From: Clostridiales bacterium
GTDB taxonomy: Bacteria > Bacillota > Clostridia > Ch29
Direction: 5' to 3'
DNA length: 36,298 bases
Assembly (NCBI GenBank): GCA_012523075.1
Contig: JAAYJF010000016.1
Coordinates: 1 to 36,298, forward strand
The notes under the pieces are model-generated. The model ran no database searches and had not been told where the DNA came from. It was given only the letters and a program-made list of their open reading frames with translations. Shown here one piece after another: positions 14,858 through 25,051 of this stretch (the stretch's first letter is position 1; each line of letters begins with the position of its first letter). The position numbers were made by a program, and so were the translations under genes.

Positions 14858-15766
14858 TTAGACTGCTCCTTTGTATCTTGCGGTATACTTCTCAATCATC
14901 CTATCCGGGTAATACGACAGCTTTGCCCTTCTCAGTCCTTTATCTCCCATATCTTCCTCCCGGTTCACATAAAGCATATGCGGGTATTTATCCTTTATAA
15001 AGGAGGCAAATTCCCTGTTTATCATCTGGTAGGCACCCCGTATACTGCTGAAAGCCTTTTCTATGTGTATTACATAGGTGTCCGTATTTAACGGTTCTCC
15101 GATGGTATAAGCAACGATTCTTCCGGATACTCGAAGCAGCCCACCTTCCAGGCCCAATTCGGGGTAGTTCTCAAAACACTTCTCCACGGCCCGCCTCTCG
15201 TTTGCCAGCCCGGTATTGTAGGGCTTATATTTTTCCCTATACCATTCTTCATTCATTTTGCTGCACTCATCCAGGTTTTCCGGGGTAATCGGCTCAAACA
15301 CCCAGTCGTTGTTTTCAATAAAGAAGTTGATATGGTTTCGTTTTGCATGGAGTTTTCTGCCCGGCAGCAATATCAGCTTTTCCAGAAGGTAAACGTAGTC
15401 AAATGCGCCCCGAATCTGCTTAAATTCAAAACTGCCTTTATACAGCTTTTCAAGGAGTTCTACATCTCCCGGCAAAAGTCCCATCATTACGAACTCATGC
15501 CCACAGTCCAATGCGTCCTGCAGCATAGCCGCTATTACCGGCCTGATATTGCCAAAACCCGTAGGGAAAAGATACCTTTTCACATCATCGCCAAGACTTC
15601 CCTTAACAACCAGGTAGTCATTTATTCTTGCCACCAGCTGATTATAAACATCCGCCCAAATAAAAAGGTTGGTGAAGTTCTGATTGCAGCTTGCCGTATC
15701 GGCTACAGCAATCAGTTCTTCCATCCATCCCTTGTCTTCCAGTCCTATCCTTTTAAAACCAATCAT
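14858..15766 (-). CDS. DUF2156 (LPG-synthase C-terminal-like) family protein
   Basis: This 302-aa soluble protein belongs by pattern to DUF2156, the double-GNAT-like fold related to the aminoacyl transfer domain of MprF. Visible features are FTNLFIWADVYN near the N-terminus, GRKLHAKRNHINFFIENN in the middle, and YTIGEPLNTDTYVIHIEKAF followed by YPHMLYVNREEDMGDKGLRRAKLSYYP at the end, all typical of the family. No membrane domain is fused, so it is not a complete MprF lysyltransferase. It forms a two-gene unit with the GNAT gene four bases downstream. The acceptor is unknown. Confidence 0.87.
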   Translation of the reverse strand: MIGFKRIGLEDKGWMEELIAVADTASCNQNFTNLFIWADVYNQLVARINDYLVVKGSLGDDVKRYLFPTGFGNIRPVIAAMLQDALDCGHEFVMMGLLPGDVELLEKLYKGSFEFKQIRGAFDYVYLLEKLILLPGRKLHAKRNHINFFIENNDWVFEPITPENLDECSKMNEEWYREKYKPYNTGLANERRAVEKCFENYPELGLEGGLLRVSGRIVAYTIGEPLNTDTYVIHIEKAFSSIRGAYQMINREFASFIKDKYPHMLYVNREEDMGDKGLRRAKLSYYPDRMIEKYTARYKGAV

Positions 15767-15892
15767 CGTCTGTTTCGCCTCTTTGGTTGTAGTGCTGTTT
15801 TAGATTCAGCAGCTATTTACTTAGTCCTGCTACAGACTAAAATTTTAGCATCATATATTATAATACACTCTGTTAGTCACATAAAACAATGA

Positions 15893-16672
15893 TTAAAAAT
15901 ATATATCTGAGAATTCCAGCTTGATTCTTTGTATAATTTCTTCATTTGATTTGTTAACCGGGCAGCTGGATATAGCGTTGGTTTTGCCATTCGTATGTAC
16001 CGGAAGCTCCACGACAAACTCACTTCCTTTGTTGGCCTCACTGTAAACATGCACCCTTCCACCAAGCATTTCGGTCAGAAGTTTTACCAGAGTAAGCCCA
16101 ATTCCGCTTCCTTCGTGTTTCCTGGTCATCAGATTGTCCACCTGCCTGAACCGCTCGAAAATGAGGCCGATTTTGTCGCCGGGAATGCCTATGCCGGTGT
16201 CCTTTACGCTTATCCGGACATACCCGTCACCCATGCTTAGGTTAACATATATGGCCCCTCCCCGGGGTGTAAACTTGATGGCGTTGGAAAGAAGGTTCAG
16301 TACAATGCGTTCGATACTGTCCAGGTCGCAGCAGATGAACATCTCTTCCTGCTGCGTGTCAAACACCAGGTCTATTCCCCTTATTCCGGCATACTCCACC
16401 GTAGAAGCGGTAATGGCCTCAACAACCTCTACAATATTGCATTTTACCGGTTCCAGCTCAAAATGATTCGATTCGATTTTGGATATATCAATAAAATTAT
16501 TGACCAGCCTGATAAGACGGTTGCAGTTTCGTATCTGCATTTCTATTTTTCTTCGTAGCTGTCCTATGTCCAACTCCTCATCATCGCGAAGATATATCTC
16601 CAAGAGCTGTGCATTGCTTAACAGAATATTCAGCGGAGTTCTTAACTCATGGGATATGTTGGTTATTAGCAT
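15893..16672 (-). CDS. Histidine kinase module (HisKA-HATPase), split from the REC-GAF protein
   Basis: This 259-aa ORF has an H-box (ITNISHELRTPLN, His about 8), an N-box (LNLLSNAIKFT), G1 (VKDTGIGIPG) and G2 (GSGIGLTLVKLLTE), so it is a complete dimerisation and catalytic core without a sensor. Its first codon lies inside the stop region of the upstream REC-GAF gene. A -1 shift at the AAAAAAG run at about 16686-16692 would join LVEQLKK to SNETKGMLITNISHELR, the usual continuous layout. Either one REC-GAF-HisKA-HATPase gene has a frameshift, or the kinase is made by coupling or frameshifting. The ribosome site before the ATG (AAAGG) is weak. Confidence 0.85.
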   Translation of the reverse strand: MLITNISHELRTPLNILLSNAQLLEIYLRDDEELDIGQLRRKIEMQIRNCNRLIRLVNNFIDISKIESNHFELEPVKCNIVEVVEAITASTVEYAGIRGIDLVFDTQQEEMFICCDLDSIERIVLNLLSNAIKFTPRGGAIYVNLSMGDGYVRISVKDTGIGIPGDKIGLIFERFRQVDNLMTRKHEGSGIGLTLVKLLTEMLGGRVHVYSEANKGSEFVVELPVHTNGKTNAISSCPVNKSNEEIIQRIKLEFSDIYF

Positions 16673-17583
16673 GCCTTTGGTTTCATTGCTTTTTTCAGCT
16701 GTTCTACCAGCAGGATATTTTCGTAGGCCAGGGCAGCCTGGGTACTCATCGTCATAATTATTTCCTCGTCCCGACGGGTATACTGCCCTGCTCCCGGCTT
16801 ACCCATCACTGATATCCATCCGTACAGGCAGGTGGGAGAAGCAAAGGGGACTGCCAGCATGGACTTACCCCATTGAATAGGCTTATGGCCGGCAGTAACA
16901 GCTTTCAGAATATCCTCCGGAGGTATCATGTGCTCCCGGCAGGAGCCATCCTCCTTTTTATTCGCCAGTCCTCTGTAATAATTGACCACCCCGTTTCCCT
17001 CCCGTATGGCCAGCAGGGACTGCTTACAGTTTAGCATCTCACAGACTGCCCGGCAAAAAGTGTTAAGCAGCCGATTGGGGTCCCGCTCCGCAACCATACT
17101 GTAGCCTAAATCCATCAGTACCGAGAACTGTAGTTCCGTACTGGCGGATAACACAGGTTCCCAAAGGCCGCTGGAAGACTCGTGTGCCTGCGGCTGCGGG
17201 CACTTCCTTCCGGATGAAACCCCCAGCAGCTCATTAACTGTCCTGAGTATTTCCTGCGGTTCTGAAGGTTTTGGTATTATACGGCAGGGCTTCAAAGCTT
17301 CGTCTAGTCGAATATCCTCCGGATGACGGCACCAGGCGGTATAAAAAATGACCGGTGTACCGGTTTGAGCTGTCTCGGTGCGCAGCCTCCTGACAAATTC
17401 TCTCCCGTCCATGGTGGGCAGGAGTATATCACATATTATCAAATCAGGGCATCCGCTGCATGCTAGTGCCAGCGCTCCTTCACCCTCTGCGGCCTCCAGT
17501 ATCCGGTGCCCCGCGAACTCAAGCAGAGTAACCAATATCTGTCGGCTCATTGCGTGGTCTTCCACAATAAGAATAGTTGCCAT
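16666..17583 (-). CDS. REC-GAF protein, upstream half of a split hybrid kinase
   Basis: This 305-aa ORF has an N-terminal receiver domain with the acidic pair ED (8-9), phospho-acceptor D52 (IICDILLP), T83 and K106 (IIPKPSEP), then a GAF domain at about 150-295 (LLNTFCRAVCEMLNCKQSLLAIREG...QAALAYENILLVEQL). It ends EQLKKAMKPKAC just after an A6 run. The downstream kinase ORF continues in the -1 frame. GAF-kinase fusions normally run straight through at this point. The gene starts six bases after the stand-alone REC gene in the same operon. Loss of the fusion would uncouple the sensor from its kinase. Confidence 0.85.
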   Translation of the reverse strand: MATILIVEDHAMSRQILVTLLEFAGHRILEAAEGEGALALACSGCPDLIICDILLPTMDGREFVRRLRTETAQTGTPVIFYTAWCRHPEDIRLDEALKPCRIIPKPSEPQEILRTVNELLGVSSGRKCPQPQAHESSSGLWEPVLSASTELQFSVLMDLGYSMVAERDPNRLLNTFCRAVCEMLNCKQSLLAIREGNGVVNYYRGLANKKEDGSCREHMIPPEDILKAVTAGHKPIQWGKSMLAVPFASPTCLYGWISVMGKPGAGQYTRRDEEIIMTMSTQAALAYENILLVEQLKKAMKPKAC

Positions 17584-17589
17584 TCTTTC

Positions 17590-18006
17590 TCAATCCTCTC
17601 TTCCCTGTTTAACGCCGTTTGACCCACCGTCCCGATATTCCCCGTTCAAAAATTCCTCAATCTGTTTGATAAATATCTCGGGGGTTATGGGCTTACTGAT
17701 ATAACCGTCAAACCCGGCTGCCAGCACTTTTTCCCGGTCCCCCACCATCGCAAGGGCGGTAACCGCAACAAGCGGAATCCTCCTTAGTACAGAGTGTCCC
17801 TTTAGCCGACGGGCTATTTCATAGCCATCCATCCGGGGAAGATGGATGTCGCAGATTATAAGGTCCACCCTTTCCCGGCCGGCTATATTAATAGCTTGGC
17901 TGCCGTCGGCTGCAGTTAATACGGTATAGTTGAAGGCCTTTAGCAAGTAGGTTGTTAGTTCCAGGTTTGTCGGATTATCTTCAATAACAAGAATTCGTCC
18001 CGCCAT
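17590..18006 (-). CDS. Stand-alone response-regulator receiver (CheY-like) protein
   Basis: The predicted 138-aa product (MAGRILVIEDNPTNLELTTYLLKAFNY) is a single receiver domain with D53 in LIICDIHLPRMDGYE, T83 and K105 (GYISKPI). It has no output domain, like the DivK/CheY-type phosphotransfer proteins that follow hybrid kinases. The start was moved from 18078 because GGAGG lies about 12 bases before this ATG; an ATG four codons earlier is also possible. The first 26 bp overlap the end of the REC-kinase gene, so the two are coupled. It is the likely phosphoryl acceptor for one of the adjacent kinases; this is inferred from order only. Confidence 0.87.
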   Translation of the reverse strand: MAGRILVIEDNPTNLELTTYLLKAFNYTVLTAADGSQAINIAGRERVDLIICDIHLPRMDGYEIARRLKGHSVLRRIPLVAVTALAMVGDREKVLAAGFDGYISKPITPEIFIKQIEEFLNGEYRDGGSNGVKQGRED

Positions 18007-19084
18007 TACTCCATTCATCCTCCAGTTTCCGTTTTTCATACAACACCAATGTAAAAGTACTTCCTTTACCGTACTCACTCATGCATACAATATTCCCTCC
18101 CAGCAGCGTGGCCAGCTTGCTGCTCAAATAAAGGCCCAGCCCTGTTCCTTCACGACAGTACAAGGCCGGCGTTTCAGCCCGTTCAAAGGCATTGAAAAGC
18201 CTTTCCCTGTCCTCCTTCTTAATTCCTATCCCGGTATCCGAAACACTGAATTCATAACGATTGCATTCCCCTTCGCAATACCGCCGCAGCTTTATTCCTA
18301 CTTTGCCCTTTTCGGTAAACTTTATGGCATTTGCGACAAGGTTTATGAGTATCTGTACTAGGGTGCGGCGATCGGTATGAATTACCATGTCCCTGCCGGG
18401 CAAGTCACAGTCCAAACCGATACCTTTGCTGACTGCGCTTTGCGCCAGTGTATCGGTTATTTCCTTAATAACACTTTGACAGGATACCGGCCTTGGGTAA
18501 AGTTCCACATTGCCGGATTCTATTTTTGCAAGGTCCAGGATATCGTTTATGAGCAGAAGCAGATGCTTTGCACTTACGGATATGTTCCTAAGCTGGTTTT
18601 CCTGTTCGGTGGTAAGAGGCCCCGGAAGCCTCATCAGCAGCGTACCGGCAAAACCGATAATGGCATTGAGCGGTGTACGCAGTTCATGGCTCTCCCTTAG
18701 TTTCTTCTCCATGGCATGTTTGTACAATGCCATTTCGATAGCAATATGCAGTTCATTTTCTTTAAAGGGCTTTACTATGTATCCGTACGGATGGGTCCTT
18801 TTGGCGCGCTGCACAATATCCTCATTGGCGTAGGCAGTAAGATATATAACCGGAATATCAAACCTGTTCTTTAATTCTTCGGCGGCCGTCACTCCATCAA
18901 TTCCCCCATGAAGCATTATGTCCATAAGTACCACATCGGGGCATATCTCTCCGGCCTTATCCATTGCCTCTTCACCTGAAAAAGCGATAAGGGGAGAGGG
19001 ATATCCCATGCTTATAAGCCTGTGCTGAATATCCAACGCCTCGATGCCTTCATCCTCTACGATAAGTACTTGTATATCCGTCAT
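17981..19084 (-). CDS. Hybrid REC-HisKA-HATPase histidine kinase
   Basis: This 367-aa cytosolic protein has a receiver domain (D55 in VVLMDIMLHGGIDG, T83, K105 in YIVKPF), then H-box ESHELRTPLNAII (H133), N-box LVANAIKFTEKG, G1 SVSDTGIGIKKED and G2 GTGLGLYLSSKLATLLGG. The link between receiver and H-box is only about 20 residues (ALYKHAMEKKLRE), and the usual S-x-F-L-A-x-M/I-S run before HELRTPLN is missing, as if a helical segment had been deleted in frame. It lies 14 bp after the giant sensor gene and overlaps the stand-alone REC gene. Its role in the relay with the flanking proteins is unproven. Confidence 0.88.
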   Translation of the reverse strand: MTDIQVLIVEDEGIEALDIQHRLISMGYPSPLIAFSGEEAMDKAGEICPDVVLMDIMLHGGIDGVTAAEELKNRFDIPVIYLTAYANEDIVQRAKRTHPYGYIVKPFKENELHIAIEMALYKHAMEKKLRESHELRTPLNAIIGFAGTLLMRLPGPLTTEQENQLRNISVSAKHLLLLINDILDLAKIESGNVELYPRPVSCQSVIKEITDTLAQSAVSKGIGLDCDLPGRDMVIHTDRRTLVQILINLVANAIKFTEKGKVGIKLRRYCEGECNRYEFSVSDTGIGIKKEDRERLFNAFERAETPALYCREGTGLGLYLSSKLATLLGGNIVCMSEYGKGSTFTLVLYEKRKLEDEWSNGGTNSCY

Positions 19085-19098
19085 CTTGTCACCTCCTT

Positions 19099-22000
19099 TT
19101 ACGGCCGGGAAAGCGCCTTAAATGTAATTATAAACTGGGCCCCGGCATGGGCACCTATGCTGATGCTGCCTCTAAGCTGTTTTACCAGTATACCTACAAT
19201 TCTAAGCCCCAGCGATGTGCGGTTCTCGAAATCCAGGCCCTGGGGAAGGCCAATGCCGTTATCGCTGACCACCAAAACGTATCTGCTGCCGGTGTCATGG
19301 CGTAACTGAACTGTAACCTCCCCTTTCACAGCTCCTTTGTTCCCGGTATTTTGGAAAGCATGCTTCAGTGCATTTGATACCAGTTCATTGATAATCAGCG
19401 CACAGGGGATTATAGTATCAATGCTCAGCTTGACGTCCTCCACGTCAACCCTCGGAGTGACGATCCTCTCGCTCACACCATAGGACAGGAATAGATTCGC
19501 CACCAGGCTGCGGATATACCCGGGAAGGTCTACTCTTGCAAGCGTCTCCGACTGATACAGCTTTTCATGGATAAGAGCCATTGAATAAACCCTGTTCTTG
19601 CTTTCCTTTAGAAGTTCAATCACCTGCTCATCATCGGTATACAAAGACTGCAGGTTTAACATGCTGTGGATAATCTGAAGATTGTTTTTTACGCGGTGAT
19701 GAATTTCCCTCAAAAGAACTTCCTTCTCATGCAAGGCTGCCTTAAGATGCGCCTCGCTTTTATATAATTCCCTGTTGGCTTTTTTCAACTGGTCTGTACG
19801 GTCATTAACCCTCTGTTCCAGCTCCCTGTTAAGTTTTTGTATCTCCTGCTCCGCCATTTTTCTTTCAGTTATATCCAAACCCATTTCCAGAATAAGCTTG
19901 GAACCGTCCGCATCGGTAAAGGGAAAATCAAAAACGTCATAATAATGTCCGTCCGGCCCGATCCATTCCCACCTCTGGGGTTTATCCTCTTCAAGGGTTT
20001 TAAAGGCTCCGCAGTTCTCGCAGGGCTTATCCCTGCCGAAAAGGTATTCATAGCATCGCCGGTCACCGGCTTCACCAAAACGCTCCCGGAAGAAACGGTT
20101 GACTAGGGGCACACGGTAATCCGGGGTAAGAAGCACAAGGTAGGCCGGTATCAGTTCCAGGATATCGTTGAACCGCTTCCGCTCGGCCTTTACCATTTCC
20201 TCGGCTCTTTTCCGCCGGGTAATGTCCCTCTCAAGCCGGCTGTTGGCCAGGGCAAGGGCTTCGGTCCTTTGCCTCACCCGCAGCTCCAGTTCTTCCTTTG
20301 ACCGTCGCAGAGCCTCCTCTGCTTGTTTCATCCCCTCCACCAGCCGGGCATTCTGCAGGGAAATGGCTGCCTGCAACGTCAACAGCTCGGTCATCTGAGT
20401 CCTTTCCGGTGTGAAAACCCCGTCCGACAACCGGTTTTCCAGGTATAGCACTCCAATCATCTTTGACCTTTTAATCACCGGCAGGCACAATACCGACCGA
20501 AGCTGCATGCACCGGACCTCCGGATTGTCCTTAAACATCCCTTCCCAAGCCGCGTTGTTTAGTATTAATCTCTCTCCGGTCCTGTAAACATAACGCACTA
20601 TTGCTTTGCAGATACCTTCTGCATTATCAAGCTTTTGTCTAACCATCCTCACCGCCCGTTTTTCTCCTGCATGGCTTTCGGCGCAGACAAATAACCCTGA
20701 CTGTTCCTCTACAAGGAGATAACCGTGCTGGGCTCCCGAACTCTCTATAACCACATCCATAATTCTTTTAAGAAGAGTTTCCCGTTCTATCTCGGAAGAA
20801 ATAGCCAGCGATGACTTCATCAGGTAACCAACATCCAGATTGGGAAGGGCATACCAGTCCTCAGGTTCGGTCTCGTGTGGCAGAAGAGGTCCTTTAACCT
20901 CCTCATAATACCCCGGATGTTTCCTCTCAAGGTTTAGTTCTTTGCGCTCGGCACGGCATTTCCTGTACAAACGGGCAGCCTCGGCAAAGTATACCCCTTG
21001 GGTGCACAGCCCTTCCTTTTGCAGAAGAACACCCATGCATTCGTTGAGGTGCCCCTCAAGCATTGTATATTTGAATTTCCGGGCGGTACTTATGGCATCC
21101 ATGTAAAGGTTTCTGGCTTTCCTAAGGCTGCCGGTAGCCCTTTCAACTTCGGCATAAATATATGCAAGATAGGGCTTAAGCAGAGGCCCCAATGCAGCCC
21201 ATTTCTCAATCCTGTTTATAATTGGCGTGATATCGGCCAGCAGCTCATACTTATCCCTGTAATCAATGCCCTTTTCAAATAATTTCAGCTTGTTCAAAAC
21301 CAGGAATACATGCCACTGCCTTTTAAGTACGTTGTCGGTAAGACCGGACAGGTACTTCCGGCCTCCCTCCAGATATTGTTTTGCCTCCTCATGCTCCCCG
21401 AAATAATAATGGCTAATACCCCTTAGAACATAGTAGCTTCCCACCGAGGCTATATGGTTGTTCGCTTCCCATTCCCTGAGTTTTTCGCCCATCGGTACCG
21501 GTTTATAATCCTTTTTCATAGGCAGCACCCAGCCCGCCCGCACCGCCTGAGCGAGACCTGCCGAAAAGGACAGATGATACCGGTTGGAAAACTGAAGGCA
21601 TTCCTCTGCGTATTCTTCTATCTTTGACAGGTCGGCCCCCCAAACCTGAAGGTTCCACATCATAGGCCCGTATGAAAGGCCTGCATTATACAGGTCGCCG
21701 CAGTTCTTACCGCACTGTATGGACTTGAGACAGTATTCCACAATCTGTTCCGGGTGGCTTCTCGTATGCATATTGCACCATACAATTCCGTTCATTCCCC
21801 GGGTTGCGCCGAAAGTATTAGGATGCCTGGCACAAAGTTCCCTGGCGAGGTCTTCATACATGAAGGCCTGCTCAAATTGTCCCAGTTCACCATACTGAAG
21901 GCCCATTATGGTAAAGGAATAAATAGCCGATTCGTCCATGCCCCCCGCCAGGCAGTGCTGAGTGGATTTTGCCGCCGCCAGGTACAGCTGGGGTACAAGC

Positions 22001-23688
22001 CCCGACGCATACAAATCGGGAATAAGCTCGCTGTAAAAGGCAAGCTCTATCTTGTCCCTCCGGTCGTCGGTAAAGGGCATGTCCAGAATGACCTGCCGTA
22101 TATCGGTACCCCTTGAGGCAATCTCTGCCGTCAGTTCCTTCCTTTTTCTATCAGCTTCCACGCCGCTTTCAGGGATGGCTTTGCCAAAATAGGCCAACCC
22201 TTCATTGGCTTTCTCAATAGCTTTTCTGAAGTTTCCGATGGATGACAGCGAAGTGGTCTGCTCGGCCAGACATTCCGCCCTGTCAAGGTCGGTTTTGGCA
22301 TGTAAAAGCAGTTTGCTTAGCAGATACTCGGACTTTTCATGGTTGCCGCACATAAGCTCGGTCTTTGCAGCCATCTGGTATATTCTGAAGGTAAGCTGAT
22401 AGTTCTCATCCTCCCAACAGTCATCCGGCAGCAGTTCCCTGCTTATACGAAAATACTCGCTGGCTGCCAGGATAGCCAGCGAATCCAGAGCTTTGTTTCC
22501 TGCATGGCAGTTGATACGCGACAGAAAATATGCTGTTTCCCGGTCCGGGTGGTCTTCCACACCCAGGTTCAGATGTGAAACAATTGCAAACAGGTTTTCG
22601 GAATCACAGATGTCCTTATGTTCGCCCGTTGTAGCAGAGTACAGATAGACCCCTATCCTCCAGTGAATTGATTTCAGCTCTTCGGCCGGTATGGAGGCAA
22701 GCACTGCTTCCTGAACCCTGTCGTGTATAAATTGCAGCTGGTTTTTGTTCTCCACCAGCAGTCCCTGGCTAAGGACGGGTTTTAGTATCTCAAAGGCCTT
22801 CACCAGGGGCATTTTGAGGATAGAGGCAACAACTTCGGGTGAAAAGGTATTGCCCATGCAAGCACAATACTTCAGAATATTGACGAGATCGGGAGGCATT
22901 TTCCAAATCCTGGACTGAAACAGGGCAACTACGGTGGTGGGCATGGATGAATTTCTTATTCTGTCAAGGTCCCACTTCCACTGTCCCCCTTCGTCAAAAA
23001 GGAGCAGGTCTTCATTGTACAGATAAGACATTATTTCGGTGACAAAAAGCGGGTTGCCTTCGCTTAAGGTGCATATGAAATCTGACAGTGTCCGGGTCTG
23101 CGGCGCAGGGGCTTCGAGAATACTCGAAACCATTTCATTGCAGTGGTCCGGCTTTAAAGGCTCCAGCCTTATCTCCCTCAAAGGCCAGCCATTCTCCTTT
23201 GCACTCCGTATAAGTTTGGAAAGGGGATGACTTAAATCCACTTCATTGCAGCGATACGCCCCCATAAGGAAAAGATAAGGGTGCTCCCGGTGGTTTGAAA
23301 GGGTATTGGTCAGAAAATCTAAGGAGGCGGTATCACACCACTGTAGGTTATCCACGAACAGGGTTAGCGGGTTTTCCCTGGTGGCAAGGCAGGTTAGAAA
23401 CCTGTCGAAAATATCACGGAATCGATTGAGCTGCTCCATGGGCGGAAGCGGCCTGACTTCCGGTTGCGGGCCGATTAGCGTTTCCAGTTCAGGAATCACA
23501 TCGGTAAGAACCCTGCCGTTATTACCCACCGTTTCCTGAATCCTTTCTTTCCAGTAAGCCACCCTGTCATCGCTTTCGGTCAGGAAAATCTTCACCAGAT
23601 TTCTCAGAGCAAGAACGAGGGAACTGTAGGGAATGTTTTTCTGGTATACATCAAATTTCCCCGATATAAAATAGCCCTGGTGCTTCAC
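19099..23688 (-). pseudogene. AAA/TPR-like/GAF/PAS/histidine-kinase part of a giant sensor gene cut by TAG
   Basis: This 1529-aa ORF is the larger part of a gene that begins at 24723. It is in the same frame and is separated from the first part only by TAG at 23707-23709 and six codons. Domains in order: rest of an AAA/STAND ATPase (Walker [13 protein letters not shown] at about 107-118), a long helical repeat region (about 330-900), a GAF domain (about 975-1130), a coiled coil, a PAS domain (about 1190-1300), then HisKA_2 ([19 protein letters not shown], His about 1327) and HATPase ([23 protein letters not shown]). The track start is an internal GTG without a ribosome site. The joined protein would be about 1874 residues, a known architecture for large cytosolic sensors. 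Confidence 0.83.
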
Positions 23689-23706
23689 TATGGGCTGCTG
23701 CAGTTC

Positions 23707-24723
23707 CTAAATCAAGCGGGTCTTTCCTATGCCCGGCAGGCCGGATATAAACATGCTGCGGAATTCTCCGGCGGCAGCCTTTTCGTATTCCGCAACTATT
23801 TCTCCGGTTTCCCGGTCCCGGCCTACCATTTTTGATACAAAGCTCCCCCATCGGGGACCTGTGCGGCTGTCCGGCGGAAACTGGCTTATCGTACCCGCAG
23901 CTTCGTATTCGTTTTTACACCGCGTTAGGTCCGTCAAAAGCCCCGCTGGCGATTTATATCGTTTTCCCGGCTCCTTGTGCATCAATTTGGCAGTAATGCG
24001 GCTTAACACAATAGGAATACCCGGTTTAACTTCATGCACAGGAGGCGCTTCCTGGGCGAGATGGGAATGGATTAATTCAAGCGGGTCTACCGAAAAAAAC
24101 GGCAGGCAGCCGGTTAGCATTTCGTAGAACACTATCCCCAGCGAATATAAATCCGAAGCAAAACCTACCCGATGGTTTATCCTGCCGGTTTGTTCCGGGG
24201 ATGTATATGAAAGGGTATCCCTGACAAAGGAAGGGTCATGGATAAAATGGCTGACGCTCTTTATGTCAAGGCTGCTTATAAAGTCAATAATGCGGATTTC
24301 ATAGGTCTGCGGATTTATCAGAATATTATGGGGCTTAATGCCGCCGTGAACTATTCCCGCCTTGTGAATCAGGTCAAGGGCGTGGGCCAGTTGACAGGCA
24401 ACAGGTAAGAAAGCTTTTAAGCCCATTTCCGAAAAGCCTTCGGCCAGGTTGTCCAGCGTAACACCGTCATAATAGTCCCGGGTTATATAAAAAACACCGT
24501 CCTTAACACCGATGTAGCCGGGTACAATCAAAAGTGCATGGTCCAGAACCTTTAGACGCTCTATTCTTTGCATCAACTGGTCCTTACTGTGTTCCGACAT
24601 TCTTATGGCTTTCAACGCCTTGATAACAATAGGACTCTTGGAAACCCCGGTTTCATATGCTTTGTATATGGCAGACCGGGAAGTTTCTGCAATCTTCTCT
24701 TCAATCTCATAGCCGGAAATCAA
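23707..24723 (-). pseudogene. Kinase-like domain and P-loop start of the giant sensor, ended by TAG
   Basis: This 338-aa ORF holds a Ser/Thr-kinase-like domain (about 1-265) and the beginning of an AAA ATPase, stopping right after the Walker A motif GLPGIGKTRLI. The codons after the TAG (ELQQPIV, then [12 protein letters not shown]) continue the ATPase fold in the same frame, so a CAG-to-TAG change is likely. The kinase looks inactive: the catalytic loop is HGGIKPHN instead of HRDxKxxN, and the DFG motif is DFI, although IVIK (the ATP lysine) and SDLYSLGIVFYEMLTG are kept. The glycine loop is degenerate. It heads the 8.8-kb signalling operon. Confidence 0.83.
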
Positions 24724-25051
24724 AGCAAGACCCCCTTTCCTGTTTTTTCCACAGCTACAAACAAGAAAACACTACCCCAGCCAGATTCGCCAAGGTAGCA
24801 GCAGGCACACAAACCTCTCCGATATAAGACTGTTTGCCATATTATTATACAATATTCAATTGGAAAATAATGTCAGGTTATGTCAGTTAGTCCTCATCAA
24901 TTTAAAAAAATGACAAAGCCGGCGACTTTATAGTCGATTTTGGCTAAAAAATCCCATACCAGTATGCAGCAGGAGAATAAACCATTGCGTCGAAATGATT
25001 AAGGATAGGGTTTTTACGTTTTGCGAAGGCATCTTAAGGAGGAGGCCCATA
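24724..25051. promoter_or_regulatory. Divergent intergenic region with ATGTCAG direct repeats
   Basis: For the minus-strand sensor operon a TATAAT (24849-24844) has no recognisable -35. Instead ATGTCAG occurs twice (24870-24876 and 24880-24886), ten bases apart and overlapping the -35 position, as at PhoB-type activated promoters. The plus-strand side has a small palindrome CGACTTTATAGTCG near 24920 and a good ribosome site for the 25052 gene. No gene is seen. Confidence 0.5.

Noticed and set aside
23707-23709. TAG read as pyrrolysine
   Set aside because: The protein is not a methylamine methyltransferase and no pyl genes are in the window; a CAG-to-TAG change is simpler.
24890-24990. Cyclic-di-GMP riboswitch before the gate-domain genes
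   Set aside because: The ACAAAGCC stretch and CGACTTTATAGTCG hairpin look superficially similar, but the conserved GEMM core and second stem are not present.
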